Source: Rhea pennata
Taxonomy: Eukaryota > Chordata > Aves > Rheiformes > Rheidae
Direction of reading: 5' to 3'
Assembly: GCF_028389875.1 (NCBI RefSeq)
Contig: NC_084665.1
Span: forward strand, 6,387,501 to 6,451,500
DNA length: 64,000 bases
Part shown: positions 12,901 to 26,000 of the stretch, one piece after another
Layout: the number at the start of each line of letters is the position of its first letter
Position numbering within the stretch: position 1 is the stretch's first letter
Notes under the pieces: model-generated
Seen by the model: only the letters and a program-made list of their open reading frames with translations
The model's database searches: none
Told to the model about the DNA's origin: nothing
Program-made: the position numbers and the translations under genes

Positions 12901-15850
12901 ATAGGCTACCTTTAAGTCCTAAGAGATGAATCCAATCAAATAAGAATTTAGAGTGGGAGAAGGAAAGAAAGAAGCTCTTCAAGTTCCCCAAATCTTGTTT
13001 CAGGTTATCTATTTGGGCAGCAAAACAAATTTTGAAGTCGAAATCCCCCCTCAAGTTTTTTAAATTTTATAATTAATGTATTTTAAGATGCTTGTTTAAC
13101 AAGCAGAATTGTATTTTCCTGGAAATGAACACTAGGAAAAGTGTAATAGTCTCCTACAGAAATAAGTGTAAGTCAGCAGTCAAACAAGTTAGCTATCAAT
13201 GTCCTTGGACCATTAGTACCTATTACATATTGATTTGTTGCTGGAAGAGACTCAGTTATAACCCTTATCCCCATTAAAGTTATTCATTTCAGATTAATCA
13301 TTTCTTCACAGCTAACTGAAATAGCAGCCAGCCTTAGCAATGTTTACACATGTATTTCAAAACTTACTCTTGGAAGAGATCCGTTTGCTCTAGTGTTTCA
13401 GATACAAATCCCAATCCCACAAGTATGTTCACATAAACCAATTCCCTACACAATACCATGACCTCCAAGTCAGCTCCAGGATGGGTCAATACTCTAAATG
13501 TCAAGAGTAACTTCCAGAAAACAAGGAAAGTTACTCCCACCTTTCCTCCTAGATAGCTCAGTATTAAAGTTTAAGTTGCTAAAAGTGTTTTGGTAAAAGA
13601 ACTCCATTCTCCAACAAGTATAAATAAAGCCTTAAGACAATGTATACAGATACTTACGAAAATTTCTGGTTGCTTATAAATGATAAATATAGCAAGCCTG
13701 TCTATACAGAAACAAAAACATTTAGCTTCATGTTTTGTTCAGCTTAGAGATTAACCTTAAAATACTTTAGTGATCTGTAGAGTAAGTTTGAGAGGTTAAC
13801 ACAGGATTTGGAGACAAGTTGGAAAAACTGCACTCAAACTGGCAGCTTATAGATCACGTTCTAGGCATAAAATGCAGCAACAGAAAAAACAAGCCACACA
13901 ATTCTGTCTAATTCTAAAAGTTTAGATCTCCCCATTTGAAGGCTAACACGCTAGAATGTCAAGAAGCCATCCTCAGGAATGGGCCTGTTTGCCACTGCAG
14001 TATAGTGGCATGAGCTGCTTCAAACTTCATCCTGTATAAGAGAGTCAGGTTTAAGTGAACTTTGGCAGTTTTCCTTATGAATGTGCTACATCTCCTTGAA
14101 GCAGTTAAACTTTCACAGACTGTGCTAGGATGTACAACAATCTATTAGTGACAGGCACAAAGTTAAAGCGAGTTTTATCTTAGTCCTGAAGAGGCATCTG
14201 TGATCCAACTGCAGCTGAAGACTAATGTATCACCATGGTTCATAATCTAAATTCTATGTTCTTGCTTTTGTTATCTACAATTCAGCTTACTTCTTACATC
14301 AGGTTTTACAGTTGAGCAAAATCTAAAGTCAGAGGTTGAGACTGCTATTACAAGATAAGTGTTCTTCTAATACAATGGAGAGAAAAAAAACACCCCCTCC
14401 CTTCCTTTCCATCACACACCACCTTTTATATGCAGTCCAGCCAGCTTAAGTTAGTGCATCTATTTTTATTAGGACAAGAAGAGAACACAATCACTCCTTA
14501 TGCTGTCTTGCTCCAGTCATTGATGCTTCATTAGTCTAGTCGGGAAGCAAACCGTGATCAGCAATATTTAACCAAAACATAGGGACTACAGTCGGTGTGA
14601 GATACCTGAGAAGTAAAAGCACTCCTGCAAGATTTGGCTTAAGTATTCAAATCCATCTGACATCAATGAGAGCTGCCTGGCCTCCTAAATTAGGAGGATC
14701 TGCCATGTTTAAAAGAAGTGTGTTTATGATGGCTGTAGCACAGAACAGTTTGAATTCAACCATTTGCTATGAAAAGGAACTCATCCTTCCTCAAACCCAC
14801 ACCCTGCATTCAAAAGATTTCAAGCTTGAAACAGCACAGAACTATTACAGAATACCTCTCTGAGGAGGAATTGTAACATCATTAATGACTCTACTATGAA
14901 CTAGACCCTAACAGTTATTAAGCAATAGCTAATAGTAGTACTGGAGCAATTACAGGCCTCTCTTATTACACTCCTTTCCTTACAACTATTCCCATTTCCT
15001 ACTATGGCTTTATTTCATTGCATAAAAAGCCCTTCTGTAGACACGTACAGATCTTTCACACCTGTACATGCAGACCCTGTCAGTTAGGTTGATCTAAGCC
15101 TAAAAGAGGTGATTAACTTGGTAGTGGCACATACTTGTCTTCATCACTAATGATGACACAGCTACCTTAAAGGTGGTTTATTACAAGTGTGCTCATGCTT
15201 TTCTAACTCTCATGATGTTATGCAATAGTCTAATGCTTTGAGATTAAACTAAGCACTACTGGAAAGAGAACTGTACGAGAGAATTCAGTAGTACTAGAAA
15301 AATACCCAATAGCCAAAGAGTGTCAAATTCTTGATATTTGATGTTTGGACTATTTAAGTTATTAAAAACCAAACATATTCAGGTATTTCCATAGTTTGAA
15401 TAGTTACTGTCCTTTCCTGCCTTTAAAGGAGTCACAGGAGTAGCCATTCTGCACCTGCCAGTTTACAGTGCTGTTAAACTTCTAGTCTCCAGCCAGCTTG
15501 CAAATGAAGCAATCCAAACCAGTACTGACATATGGCATCTTGCAGCTTTTGTTTAATCCAGAAGCAGAACGATTGAAGGGGGCATAGTTCAATTAACGAG
15601 AGTCATACAACAATGTTAAAGTGTTTCAATGTCCTAGTGCAGCACTCAGCTTTGTAAGTCAGTACTCTCCTTGCAAGTCAGTTTCCCTCAAACACATGCT
15701 GTGGCAGATCCAGGGGCATGAGTTCTCCAGTTTTAAGCCACTCTGGGGTAATAACTGCATTAAAAAAAAAAAATACTGCCCAGACTCCAGCCCATCTGAG
15801 GCAAAGCACCAAGACAGAGATATGTCCCTTCCCTGCCAGAGGATATGTAA
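9968..15850. other. No gene recognised; single-copy DNA
   Basis: The only distinctive features are the small hairpin at 10014-10041 and a run of 21 C at 10827-10847. I see no repeat family. A possible 44-nt minus-strand exon at 13658-13701 (donor GTAAGTATC, acceptor TGTTTTTGTTTCTGTATAG) is the best splice-site pair in the stretch. Strong donors occur here at about the chance rate, so I do not annotate it as a gene part. Confidence 0.45.
10014..10041. repeat. 11-bp inverted repeat, 6-nt loop
   Basis: The arms ATGTTAAACCA (10014-10024) and TGGTTTAACAT (10031-10041) are exact reverse complements around a 6-nt spacer. It lies just past the 5'-truncation point of the reverse CR1 fragment. Function unknown. 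Confidence 0.85.
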
Positions 15851-16501
15851 CACGCAAGAGAAGCGCTGCCCGTGCAGCTGCAGCTCACCAGGTCCATGCG
15901 GGGGACGGGCCAAGACGGCACAGCCAGCTCCCTTCCCAAGTTGCCTGGCGGTGCTGCCTTCAGGGCCGGCCGCCGGGCACAAGCGCCCCCCGGGCTGCCT
16001 GGCGCCTGCCCCCGGCAGCAGGCCGGCCCCAGCCGCAGCCCCGGCTCCTCACGTGATGTACACACCGGCAGGCGGCCACGCCGCAGCGGCGAATAAGGTC
16101 ACCGGCCGCCAGCCCGCACCAGGAGCCCCCCTCGCCGCCGCTCGGCGGCGGGGCCGCGGCAGGGCGGCGGGAATCCCGCCCGAGAGGCGGCGGCGGCACT
16201 AACCGCCGGCCCCGCGGAGGGGGCCAGCCGCCCGCCCCCCCCCCCCCCGGCGAGGCCCGGGGCTGGCGGCCGCCCCCGCCATTTTGGGGGGGGGGGGGGG
16301 GGGAGGAAAAAACAGGGCCTTTCTCCCCCCCTCCTCCCTGTGCGCCGCCGCCCGCGGACAGGCGCCGCCGCCGCCGCCGCCCGGCCCCGCTCCGCTCCGC
16401 GGTGGTGCTGCGGCCGCCGCCGCCGCCGCCGCCCGGCCGCCTCGCAGCCGCCGCCGCCGCCGGGGGCGGGGGATCGGGCGGGGGGAAGCAAAGCGCGTTA
16501 C

Positions 16502-16571
16502 CTGCCGGGTCGGGCCGTTGGCGGGCCGGCCCCGCGCGCTGCCCGCGCCGCGCCGCGTCCCCTTCCGCCAT
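16502..16571 (-). CDS. Possible first coding exon of an unidentified minus-strand gene
   Basis: On the minus strand, an ATG at 16571-16569 in the context ACAAGATGGCGG opens a frame of 23 codons plus one base. It reaches CCGGCAG followed by GTAACGC, a good splice-donor match, at 16502/16501. The peptide starts MAEGDAARRGQ and is Ala/Arg/Pro-rich, which CpG-island first exons often are. About 30 bp above the start lies the CRE, and a TATA-like GATAAAGG lies further up. The frame also stays open past the donor for another 180 codons, but that is GC-rich stop-free sequence and probably intron. I do not recognise the protein. The next exon would lie to the left, possibly beyond the window. The ATG could also be in a non-coding leader exon. 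Confidence 0.4.
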
Positions 16572-16599
16572 CTTGTCCGGGTTTAAAATTAACTCGCCG

Positions 16600-16607
16600 T
16601 GACGTCA
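16600..16607. promoter_or_regulatory. Consensus CRE (TGACGTCA)
   Basis: A perfect 8-bp cAMP-response element lies inside the CpG island, about 30 bp above the candidate minus-strand ATG. CREB/ATF family proteins bind this palindrome in promoters. Position and perfection make it likely functional; this is inference. Confidence 0.7.
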
Positions 16608-17060
16608 GAGCTCCGCCGCGAGACCTTTATCGCCCGCCGGCGGCGGCGGCGCGCGCGGCAGCGCGCGCGCGAGCGCGCGGGGAGCGGGCGCGCTGGGTCC
16701 TAGCGCTCGCTCCCCGCTCCCCCGACCTCCCCCTCCCCGCGGCGCCGCGTGGGCGGTGCCGCGCACGCGCAGCCCGCCGGCCTGCTGTTGGCGCGGCGCG
16801 CGCACGCGGGCGGTTGAGGGCGGTGTGGCGTAGTGTCCCCCCCCCCCCCCCCCCACCGCGGCTCCCCACAGACTCGGCGGGGCGCGAGTGAAGTCCGGGG
16901 AGCGACGCCCCGAGCGATTTGGGGCCCCCCGTGGCGGGAGAGGCCCCTGCCCCGGCGCATGGGCAGAGGGGGAACGGTGGGGAGGGTGAGGGCCTCGGAG
17001 AGCCACGGGCGGCGGGGGCAGTGGGATTGAGGTTAGGAGCGGTGAGGCCTGAGGGAGGCC

Positions 17061-20000
17061 ATGGGGCATGAGCGTCTTCCTGAGGGGGTTGCTGCTGAGC
17101 TGCTGCTGATTCTGGGCTGGAGACGGAAAGAACAAGGCGTAATCACAGTCTGAGCAAGCCACATGCGTTCCTGAGGGACCAAAGGTTCCTGCTGTTCCCT
17201 GCTTCTGCAGAAGTCTCGTTCCTCTAAACCTGAACTGACCTCACTGCCTCATTCAGAAAGGCCGGCTGTTAGAGCTAGCTGTGTTTACTGCATACAGGTC
17301 TCAAGTCTCTTCAGTTTGCTATTGCTAAAGGTCATGTAAACATCCACAATTAAATTAGTCATTGTGACCTTAGGTTGTCATTTGCTGTAGTGACACGTTT
17401 GTCTGGTAAATCAGCATGTAAAGTGGGCAAGAGCTTTGCAAAAACCCCTCTCACTGCTGCGGTGCTCTCTGTGCCAAGCCATTTTCCCCCCAGGATCTTG
17501 AACTATGCTAACCGTTTCCGCCTAGGAGAGGCAGCAGTAGAGTGACAGCAATCAAAAAAAAAAAAAAAAAAAAAAAACAGAATTTCATTTTGTCTAGATG
17601 GAGGTGGAGGGAGAGGTCAGAAGAGACCTCCGAAGGGAAGCTGGCAGGCCCTGTCGTGGTACCTGCAGGGGCTTCCCAAAACCCCATACCCTGCTTTCAG
17701 ACCTTTCCTCCTGAGGTAGCACGAAGAGCCTTTATAACACAATACGCTAGGTGCTGCATATACAGTACAGTACATACAATAAACTAATATGTAGTGTTGC
17801 CACCACTTAAAATAGTAAAATATCCAGTTGTGTAAAACCGTTTGGAAGAACTTTATTGTTACAGATTTATGTCAGTGTAAATACAAGCAGAATTCATGCC
17901 CTTTGTACAGAAATGTTGGTATGAATGCTAGGGAAAAGCACTTGCTGTTGGTCATTTGCAGTTCTACTTCACAGTTCCCTTCACTTATTTGTGGCAGCTT
18001 GCTGTGGAAAATGCCAGTCTTTCTAACCTTCAGCCCAGGTCAAGAGGATTTTTTTTTTTTTGGGGGGGGGGAGGATATTGAAAGGAACACAGAGCACACA
18101 CTACATTCCTGGTTTTTGAGTTTTAGGAAAGGAGGGATTTAGAGCTATTGGAGGCATGTACGGGAGTTCAGACAAATGGAAACGCCTTAAAGTAATACAC
18201 ACTGAAAGCTAGAAATGCTGTTGACTCTAATGTACTTATGCTTCAACAGCTCAAGATGAAAATTAAAGAGCTGGAAAGAGGAATGCTAAGAATTAAAGTT
18301 TCCTCGTTTTACTGTTAATGATGCAGATGATCTTGTTTCTGATCATGCCTGGAAGAGGAGTTTGAAACACTGCATGTATATATATTTATATTCCATGCAA
18401 CAGGATTTGCTGCTGCTGTAATGTGAGAACAGAAGTCAAGAACTTAGCAGTCAGAAAGCTCAGCCTTAATTCTGCCCTGTTACCTTCACAGGAAAGGAGG
18501 AGATATTTTCTGAGCTGCGGATTTTGCTCTCACCATGTCACACCTTGGCTTCAAAGGTCCCCATCTCCACCATGCTCCCAGATGCTTGCCTCTTTTTTCT
18601 GAGCCAAGTTAGCAAAGACTTAGTATCAAAAGAAACTGCTGAAACTAACAGCTGATTTGGCCTGAAAGGAGCAGAGCAGGGTGGTAAGTGGCCACCAGAC
18701 AGGGAAGGCATGCATGGCTGGAAGTGTACAAGCTTTTGGTCCGGTGGCCTCTTCAGCCGGCAAAGGCATGGTCTCATGGTACAGACAACATCTTCTCCTG
18801 GATTTGACCATGCTGATTTAAAACTCTACTGTCCTTAACTTGTCCTAAACCCCCTTTGGGCCAGTCTACACAGCTAGTGTCATCAGTGCAAAGAGCCAGT
18901 GCTGCCCAGGGCTGGGGCAGGAGGACTATTCCTTCCTGTGGCTGGAAGGGAAGTGGACCTGCTGGGGTGTTTACTGGCCTTCAGACTGCACGATGTGGCA
19001 CGGCGCAGCACAAGATGGTCTCCTGACTTACCCTTACAGAAGCACCCAATGGGCTCTAGAAAAGGCCAGATCAAGCTCAGCTCTTACACTTTTCTGAATA
19101 AAATGCTTCTCTCTCCCTACCAGTTAACCTGCGTGATCATTTAAGGTGCTGTGGTCATTTAGGGTGACCTGCACAACACCATGTGGCTGAGTCCAACACC
19201 CATTTGAAACAATCTGAACGCCAAACCTCGGCTGGGGACAGAGCAATCTCCCGTCCCAGATGTGACACCACTGGAGTGTCCTGGGACGAGCTGGAGGGGT
19301 CTCTATCAGATGTACTGCGCTTACCAATGTCTTTCCTCATCCACTTTGGTCTGTGGAGTCCGAGCTCGTTACCAGGCCAGTCTCCGGCTCTCCTCCAGCC
19401 TACACCAGCACTGCAGGCAGCTGAGAGCTGAGGGCAGATGCCATGAGATAGAGGTGCTTCTCCCAGCAGCCCCACACTATTCTCAGTAACAGGATGTCTC
19501 CTGTCCAATCACTGCAATCACTAGACACCCTGGGGACTTCTCGGGAGTAGGGGGGGGGGGAGAGGGGAAGCAGGGACATGAGCAGAGGGACAGGCCTGCA
19601 GTGGTGGCCCCGTGCTGCTCTGGGAGCAACTGCAGCTGGGGGGATGTGACGAGCTGCCCCCTACGAGAGACCACTGTGGGAGACGCCTCACTAGAGCAAA
19701 CCTGAGATTTTCCAACAGTCTCCCATTGGGAAATCTGCCTAGATCTCTGGCTTGTTTGCAGAGGCAAATATACGCCCCTCCAAGCTTAGTGGGACGAGCA
19801 GTACGCCCTGCAGTGGGACGAGCTTGGTTTCCTATGCATTTTTTTCCTCACTGACATTGCCCCAAGAGCATCTTGTTCTGCTCCAGGGACACTGTCAGCC
19901 CCTCTCTGTCACACAGACAACCTGTAAGCTGCCACATATTGCTACAGAAGGCCCAGTGCCGCCCTGAGCGTGTAGCTACTTGCATATGTTTGCTTTAATG

Positions 20001-23000
20001 AGCAGCCAGCACTTGACTTAGGGTTTGACAGAGCAAAGCCCAATGTAGGACTGGCCATGCCCCAAAACCTGGTTTGATGCTTTCAGCTCTGTATTCAGAG
20101 CATGGGAATAAGGGATGCCACCTGCTACCTGGAGTGAGCAGAAGACCTCGGAGGAAGAAGAAAGTAGGTTGGGAAGGGAGGAAAAATCCATTTACCAACT
20201 CTCCTGAACCTGCAGCTGTCCTGCATGCTCAGGCAAGATGCCTTTTTAGCTGGCAGCAACGCACATGCTTGAGAGGCAGAGGAGAGCAGCCCCTCACATA
20301 GCACTCATTTATAGCAACCCGAGTGGGAGACATGTCCCATTCTCTCCTTGGTGATGACTCAAGAGCTGCTCCTCTGGGAAGGAAGAACAAAATAACATTG
20401 AATTTTAGCTGTTGTTGGAGCATCTCAGAGCATGTGTTGCTAGGCATCAGCTGCAGGAATTGCCTGCAGGTGCTTTTGCAGGAGGGGCTGGGCCAGTTCA
20501 CAGGAATCTCCACATGCGAAACTGGGAGTTCAGCCCAAGTGCCAAATATCTTTGAAAGGAGTCATAATCCATTCTCCACCTGCAGAAGTTGCTGCGCAGT
20601 TTCCCTAAGATTAAGGGTTTAAATCCAAGGGGCTGTGGCGTAGCTGGGGAAGGGCAGTGGGCAAACTCTAGAGGAATGCTTTCTTTGGTGGTACGGATTA
20701 GGGAGGATCTTTGGGGAGTTATCCAACCTCTCCGTGGACCTACACGTGGAGCTGGCAAGCTTGCAGGTGCAAATAGGGAGGGAGCCTTCTCTCCTGTCTT
20801 ACCCGTAATCTCTCTCCCGTAATCGGGGTGATCAAAATTTTCAGAGGATTAAAGAGCAAAGTGGCTTTCTTTTACTCATGGACATGAATCTCCCTAGCTA
20901 GCTGAAGCTTTCATGTCCAAGCATTTGCTCACACTGACTCCTATCATTTGGCATGAATATCTTCCTCCAGGCAGGATCTTTGCAGGGTTTGTATAAACAC
21001 GATCCAGTTTCCATCACACTGTTAAGCAAGAGCATAACAAGATGAGACCACTTTTAAGCTTGGGACAGATCCTGGCTCCTTTGAAGGATGCCGTACTGCT
21101 TACAGAGTGCTAATACACCTGCAAATCCCAGGGATGCCCGCTGCAGAAAGACTGCTCTGTCTGAAGCCAGCGCTTTCCCGCCAGCCTTGCCTGGGGGATG
21201 TGGCTGCTTCCTCATCTCCTGCTGCACGGTGGGTTTTGACCTTTCTCTCTGTCAAAAACAAGACCAGTCAGGACAAGCCCTGTGACCAGGAAGTATGCAC
21301 ACATGTACAAAATGCTGGTATGGTGAAACTATTTTCCACCCAGGCTTTAAACTGCTTTTTCTCATCTGGCTTGGGCTTCTCGAAGTATCTCTGGTTTCAG
21401 GTCCCCTTAGTGGCATTTCCTGAGGGTTCCTGAGCCCAGACAAAGCCACTGCAGAGAAAAGACTTCCCTACACCCCCAGACTCTAGCTCTCAAACCTCCT
21501 GTCCTAGACAAAGAAGCATGGCTCCAGCTGCCACTGCGATGCCTGTCAAATGTCTTACTGAGATAATCGCAGCAGCTACTGAACCCGTGCTGCCTCCCTC
21601 CAGGGCACAGAGCCGAATCCGCTCTGCTGGTGAATGCAGCAAGGCACTTGGCTCGAGAAAGGAGTCCCCAGCGCTGTCCATGCTGTAGGTGATACCAAGC
21701 TTCAGTCTGCATTAGCAGGGCTTTTACTAGACAATGAACAATGAAACAAGCAGATTAGCAGAGCCAGTTTGGGATGGGAGAAAGTATTCCTTGGACACAG
21801 AAGCATGGGCCTTGATTCAGGGTCTCACTTGGAAGAATGCTGTGTAGACATGTTGCTCTTTATTGTAATAAAATAAGACTGATTGCTTAATGTGCTCCTG
21901 TTATTTGATAGGAAACACCCCTATCAGCATTGGCTGTAGCTTTTACAAGAGGATGTTTATCCTTACAGCTTAACCAGCCTTTCATGTTGCAGGCCAGCTC
22001 CTGCTCTGCAGGGCAAAGCCCTGGTACCCAATACTGATTTGAGCAAAACGGTGCTGCTTCACACTGGGGAAGAGCATTTTGCATCGCCAGAGCCCTGCAC
22101 AGGCAGGCCTGTTTGCGTAAGGGATCGAGTACGATCACCTTTGTGTAGGAAGGGTGGTAATTATGTAGCGGAGTGTACTTGCATCCTTTGCAGTGACGTG
22201 ACTAGGGCTGTGCTGGGCAAGATTTACAGGTCCTGCAAGGAGGTGGATGGTTTATTCGCAGGGTTTTACGTGGCTCTTTCACAAGCAGGTTCAGACTGGC
22301 CACCCGGAGATGAGCTGTGCTTAATGGAGGGATACTGATGTGCGTTCCCACAGCAGTAACCCGGCCCAGGCAGGGACCTGAGCTGCTTCTGGCAGCAGCA
22401 TGGGCTCACGAGAAGATGCTGGGGGCACGCTGAAGGGACAGGGTGACCTCTTGGCTCTGGTCTGTGCCAGGATTCGGGTCTGGTGCGCAGTTTTCAACAC
22501 ATGAGTGAAAGTGCCTCTGGCATGGGACCAAAGGCTGGGGTGAGTCGAGGGTGCGAACGCCAGACTATACTCTGCAATCTGAATTCCCAGATCCAGTCTA
22601 ATCTCTAGGCCAAGTCTAGGATGCAAAGCGAATGTGCCTTTTAATCTTTCTGGATTAAATGTGGCAGATTTAATTAGCTTTAATCAACTCTTGCTAAAAT
22701 CTACAAAATGCACTAGCAGAACGATGGTTAATCTTTCTCCAAGCCCCTTTCTGTGTGGCTGAGCAGCACTGTAGCCACAGGTGATTGCAATGAATGAAAA
22801 CTCTAGTTTTTGCAACACTCAGCTGAGATCGGGGTCCTGTCACGGTTGGCTGTGTGCCCGTGTGCTTCAGAGGTGCTCCTGCCTGCCCGGTTCCCGCTCC
22901 TGTCCCTGACTGCAAGGCAGCCGACTCCCTGCATCCGTCTCCTGGCTTGCAAGGACCGCAGAGGGCTGTTGGGAGACCTGTGACAGGCAGGGTCTTCCCT

Positions 23001-26000
23001 TGCAGAACTGAGAAACTTGCACCTGTGGGCCAAAGTGAAGCACTTGTGTCTTCACGGAAAAGCACTGAAGTGCTCCTGGGAGATGCTCATCAAGAGCACA
23101 TCCAAAGAGTTCTCCAAAAAACACTGCTTTTCCCCGAAGTGAAATGGATCCGGGTGCTGTCCTCCATGGAAGGGCCATGCCAGGTCAGTCTCTATACCAA
23201 GTAAGTCACAAAAAGCACCATATTGCACCGGCTTTGGTCATGCTTTGTTAATTTGACAAAAGAAGAGCCCCAGGAGCTTATCACAAAAAAAAAAAAAAGC
23301 TTAAAATGGTTTGGTAATGTTAGTTGTGAGGGTGTTACCTAATCTGAGCAGATCAAGTAATGTTAATTTGAGAGGGAGAGAGAGGGCATTTCTGTTCCTT
23401 TCCTGGTTCTGCCTGCACTGAGTAAATGCAGACGGGCTATAGTGGAGGGCAGGAGGCTTGGCTACTCAAACCCAATTCATTTGAGATCCAGGGATTAAGA
23501 TAGGATCATTTGAGCTCTGATTAAACAGTGTATGAGCCCCACAAAGGACAGCTTAAAACATTTTCAAAGGTGTTAAGGAAAAATTGAGTGGGATTATATC
23601 ACAAAATAGCTGCATTAAGCCAGCATGCCTCCCTGGATCAGGCGAAACAGGGCACCGGAGAGCCTGCTGGCAGTGACAGCTGAGTCCTCCGCACACCTTG
23701 GCTTTGCAGCATTTCAGCACTGAACAATTCACTGCAAGAATAAAACCAGAGCAGCCTGCGCTTGAGGAGAGGTCAGTGATAACTCGAGCGCCTTTAAGGC
23801 CAGCAAGCCATTCCCCAGGATGGGGTTTCCTGACATCCTCCGCATGCCTTTTGCTCTGCGACACCTCGGAAATCATTAACCTAGTGCCGTTAAACGGGAT
23901 CCAGCCCCAGGCAGGCGGCATCCCCTGCAAGCAGCGCTCAGCACCATGTGACTGGCCCCATCTCGAACATGCTGCTTTTCCTTGCTGGGGAAGGCACCGC
24001 GGCAAACCATGGCCTGTTTTTGAGCCAGCTGCTGTCACTTGGCAGGCCCAGCGGCCCTGGGTGATGATTTAACGCTGGATTATATAACCGAGCAAGGCAG
24101 CCATTACATTTCCATCCCTGACCTCAGCCCTGGGACATCTCCCACCCAGAAAACTGCCCGTGTAATCTTTCAGACTTTGAGGGAACAGCCTCAGGCATCT
24201 GACGGGGCTCAGGCACACAGCCCAGAGCCTGCAGAAACATCAGTGCCAAGCTGCTTTTGCAAATTCTGCGCTCCCAAGTACCCAGCTAAATAAACCCTGC
24301 GGGCACCCGTCTCCCCATGTGTGGACACAGCTCTGCTAGGAAGCGAGTGGCTGGGCTGGATTAGAAACCTCCAGAGGCCTGTCCCAGCAGCATGGCGGTG
24401 AGTCTGCGATAAAGCAGAGAGTGATTATGCACTGAGATGAGCTGAAACCAGCCTTTTGTCTTCAGCCATTGACATCAAGTGCTTCTGCTCTTGTATGACT
24501 TACGGAGCTGTGCTTGCTCTGGTATGCAGCAGGTTTTGCAGCAGCCTAAGCTTGGGAGTGCACTTTGCAAACAGCCACAATCAAAAATGGTTCAAAGGGT
24601 GAGATGAGGAAATCTGACATGTTAAATCCACAATGCTTTCACCAGCTGGGCAAGAGAGCAGGTTGCAGCATGCTGTGTGTGTGGAGCAGCTCCGGGCAGA
24701 GGGCTCGCTGAGGAGTGTGCATGTGGGTGTGAGCGCTCCCTTATCAGTCTTTCGCATTTATCAGGCCAAGGGCTGGTTCTCTGGCTGTCCATGAGCTGGA
24801 GTTTCAACTGTGCTCAGAGGGCAGGAGCTCAGGGTTGCTCTCACTGATGCAGTGAGTAGCCCTGAAGCACAAGGGCAGCTTGTGCACATGTGGGGCTATG
24901 GTGCGGTCACAGCTCAGAGGTGGGGGATTGTTAGAAGTGCCAGACAAACCGAACTTTGTTTCTCTTTTCCCCTGAGGAGTTGCAAAATCTGCAGCCAAAG
25001 TTAAACACTGAAAATATCCCGACCTCTGGATCAGGGCTGAGCCTTCAGAGAGTGTGGACAGCTTGACCAGGTAGAGCCCATTGTCCTGTCCTGAAAAGAG
25101 AGAACACAGACGAAAAGTAAACTGAAAAAGAGCAAATCCGAAGGGAAACTAGAGTGGGAGAGAGCCCAAGCTGAGGGCAGGGAGGGAGGGAGGACAGGGG
25201 CATGCGTGCCTTGCAAGAGCTGTTCCTCCTAAACCAGCCCTGAAATATCAGGGCTATCTGTGCAGGTTTGGAGGCACACCAGATCCCTCAGGGAAGGGAG
25301 ATGAAACAGCTTCCCTGACCTGATGGATTAAATCGCTTACACAAGCGGGATCAAATCCAGGTTTCTGGGCTACCTGAGGGAGCTGTTTTGCAACTCTGTT
25401 CTCAGGAGAGGGGCTGTGGAAGTGCCTGAGAGCCAGAGGAGATGTTCAGGCCTTCTTCTGAGCTTTCCAAACCAGTGGGCCTGGAGCAACACTCCAGAGA
25501 AACACAGGAGCACCTTAGCGGGTACCAGGGCTCGGAGTGGAGGGATCTGCATTTCTTGCTGCCACCTGCTGTCCTTTACCAGCAGGGCAGACCCTGCTCA
25601 GGTCTCCTGTCAGCCCTGCCCCACGGATCCCTGAAAGCCCAGTCCTGGGTGAGGAGAAAGGACACTGCAGGTCTTCTTCTCCAGCTCTGGCCATGCCACG
25701 TCACTGAGTTCTTCCTCGAACTTGGGTGGCTGAAAAGACACAGTTGAGCAAAGCTGGCAGGAGAGGGGAGCAGCTCTCACAGAAGGATGCATTTGGCTGC
25801 CACAAATTCAGTTTTGGGCCATCTGCAGACAGCAACTTTACTGTGGGGCTAAAGTTGTCCTTCTGCCATGTTTTCAAGAGCGCTAAGAGGGAATTTGCTG
25901 GTGTTTGCTCTGTGGCTTTTTCTAGGGGGGATTTAGCATGTTACAGCAAAAAGTTGTTCTTCAGGAACACTTGAGAAAGTTAAACTAAATCTGGTCTTCC

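Larger units (their letters stand above)
15850..17060. promoter_or_regulatory. CpG island / probable promoter
   Basis: About 1.2 kb of extreme GC and dense CpG, including (CCG)n tracts at 16360-16460, runs of 14 C (16235-16248), 18 G (16286-16303) and 18 C (16837-16854), and several GGGCGG boxes. A palindromic CRE (TGACGTCA) lies at 16600-16607. A minus-strand TATA-like GATAAAGG lies at 16624-16631. An NRF1-type core GCGCACGCGC is at 16761-16770. These are typical of a housekeeping-type promoter. The minus strand carries a probable first exon; the plus side may be divergently transcribed, but I found no supported plus-strand exon. Confidence 0.85.

Noticed and set aside
15960-16571. 203-codon minus-strand frame across the CpG island
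   Set aside because: Only the first 23 codons precede a good splice donor. The rest is low-complexity Gly/Pro/Arg/Ala from GC-rich stop-free DNA that is also open on the other strand.
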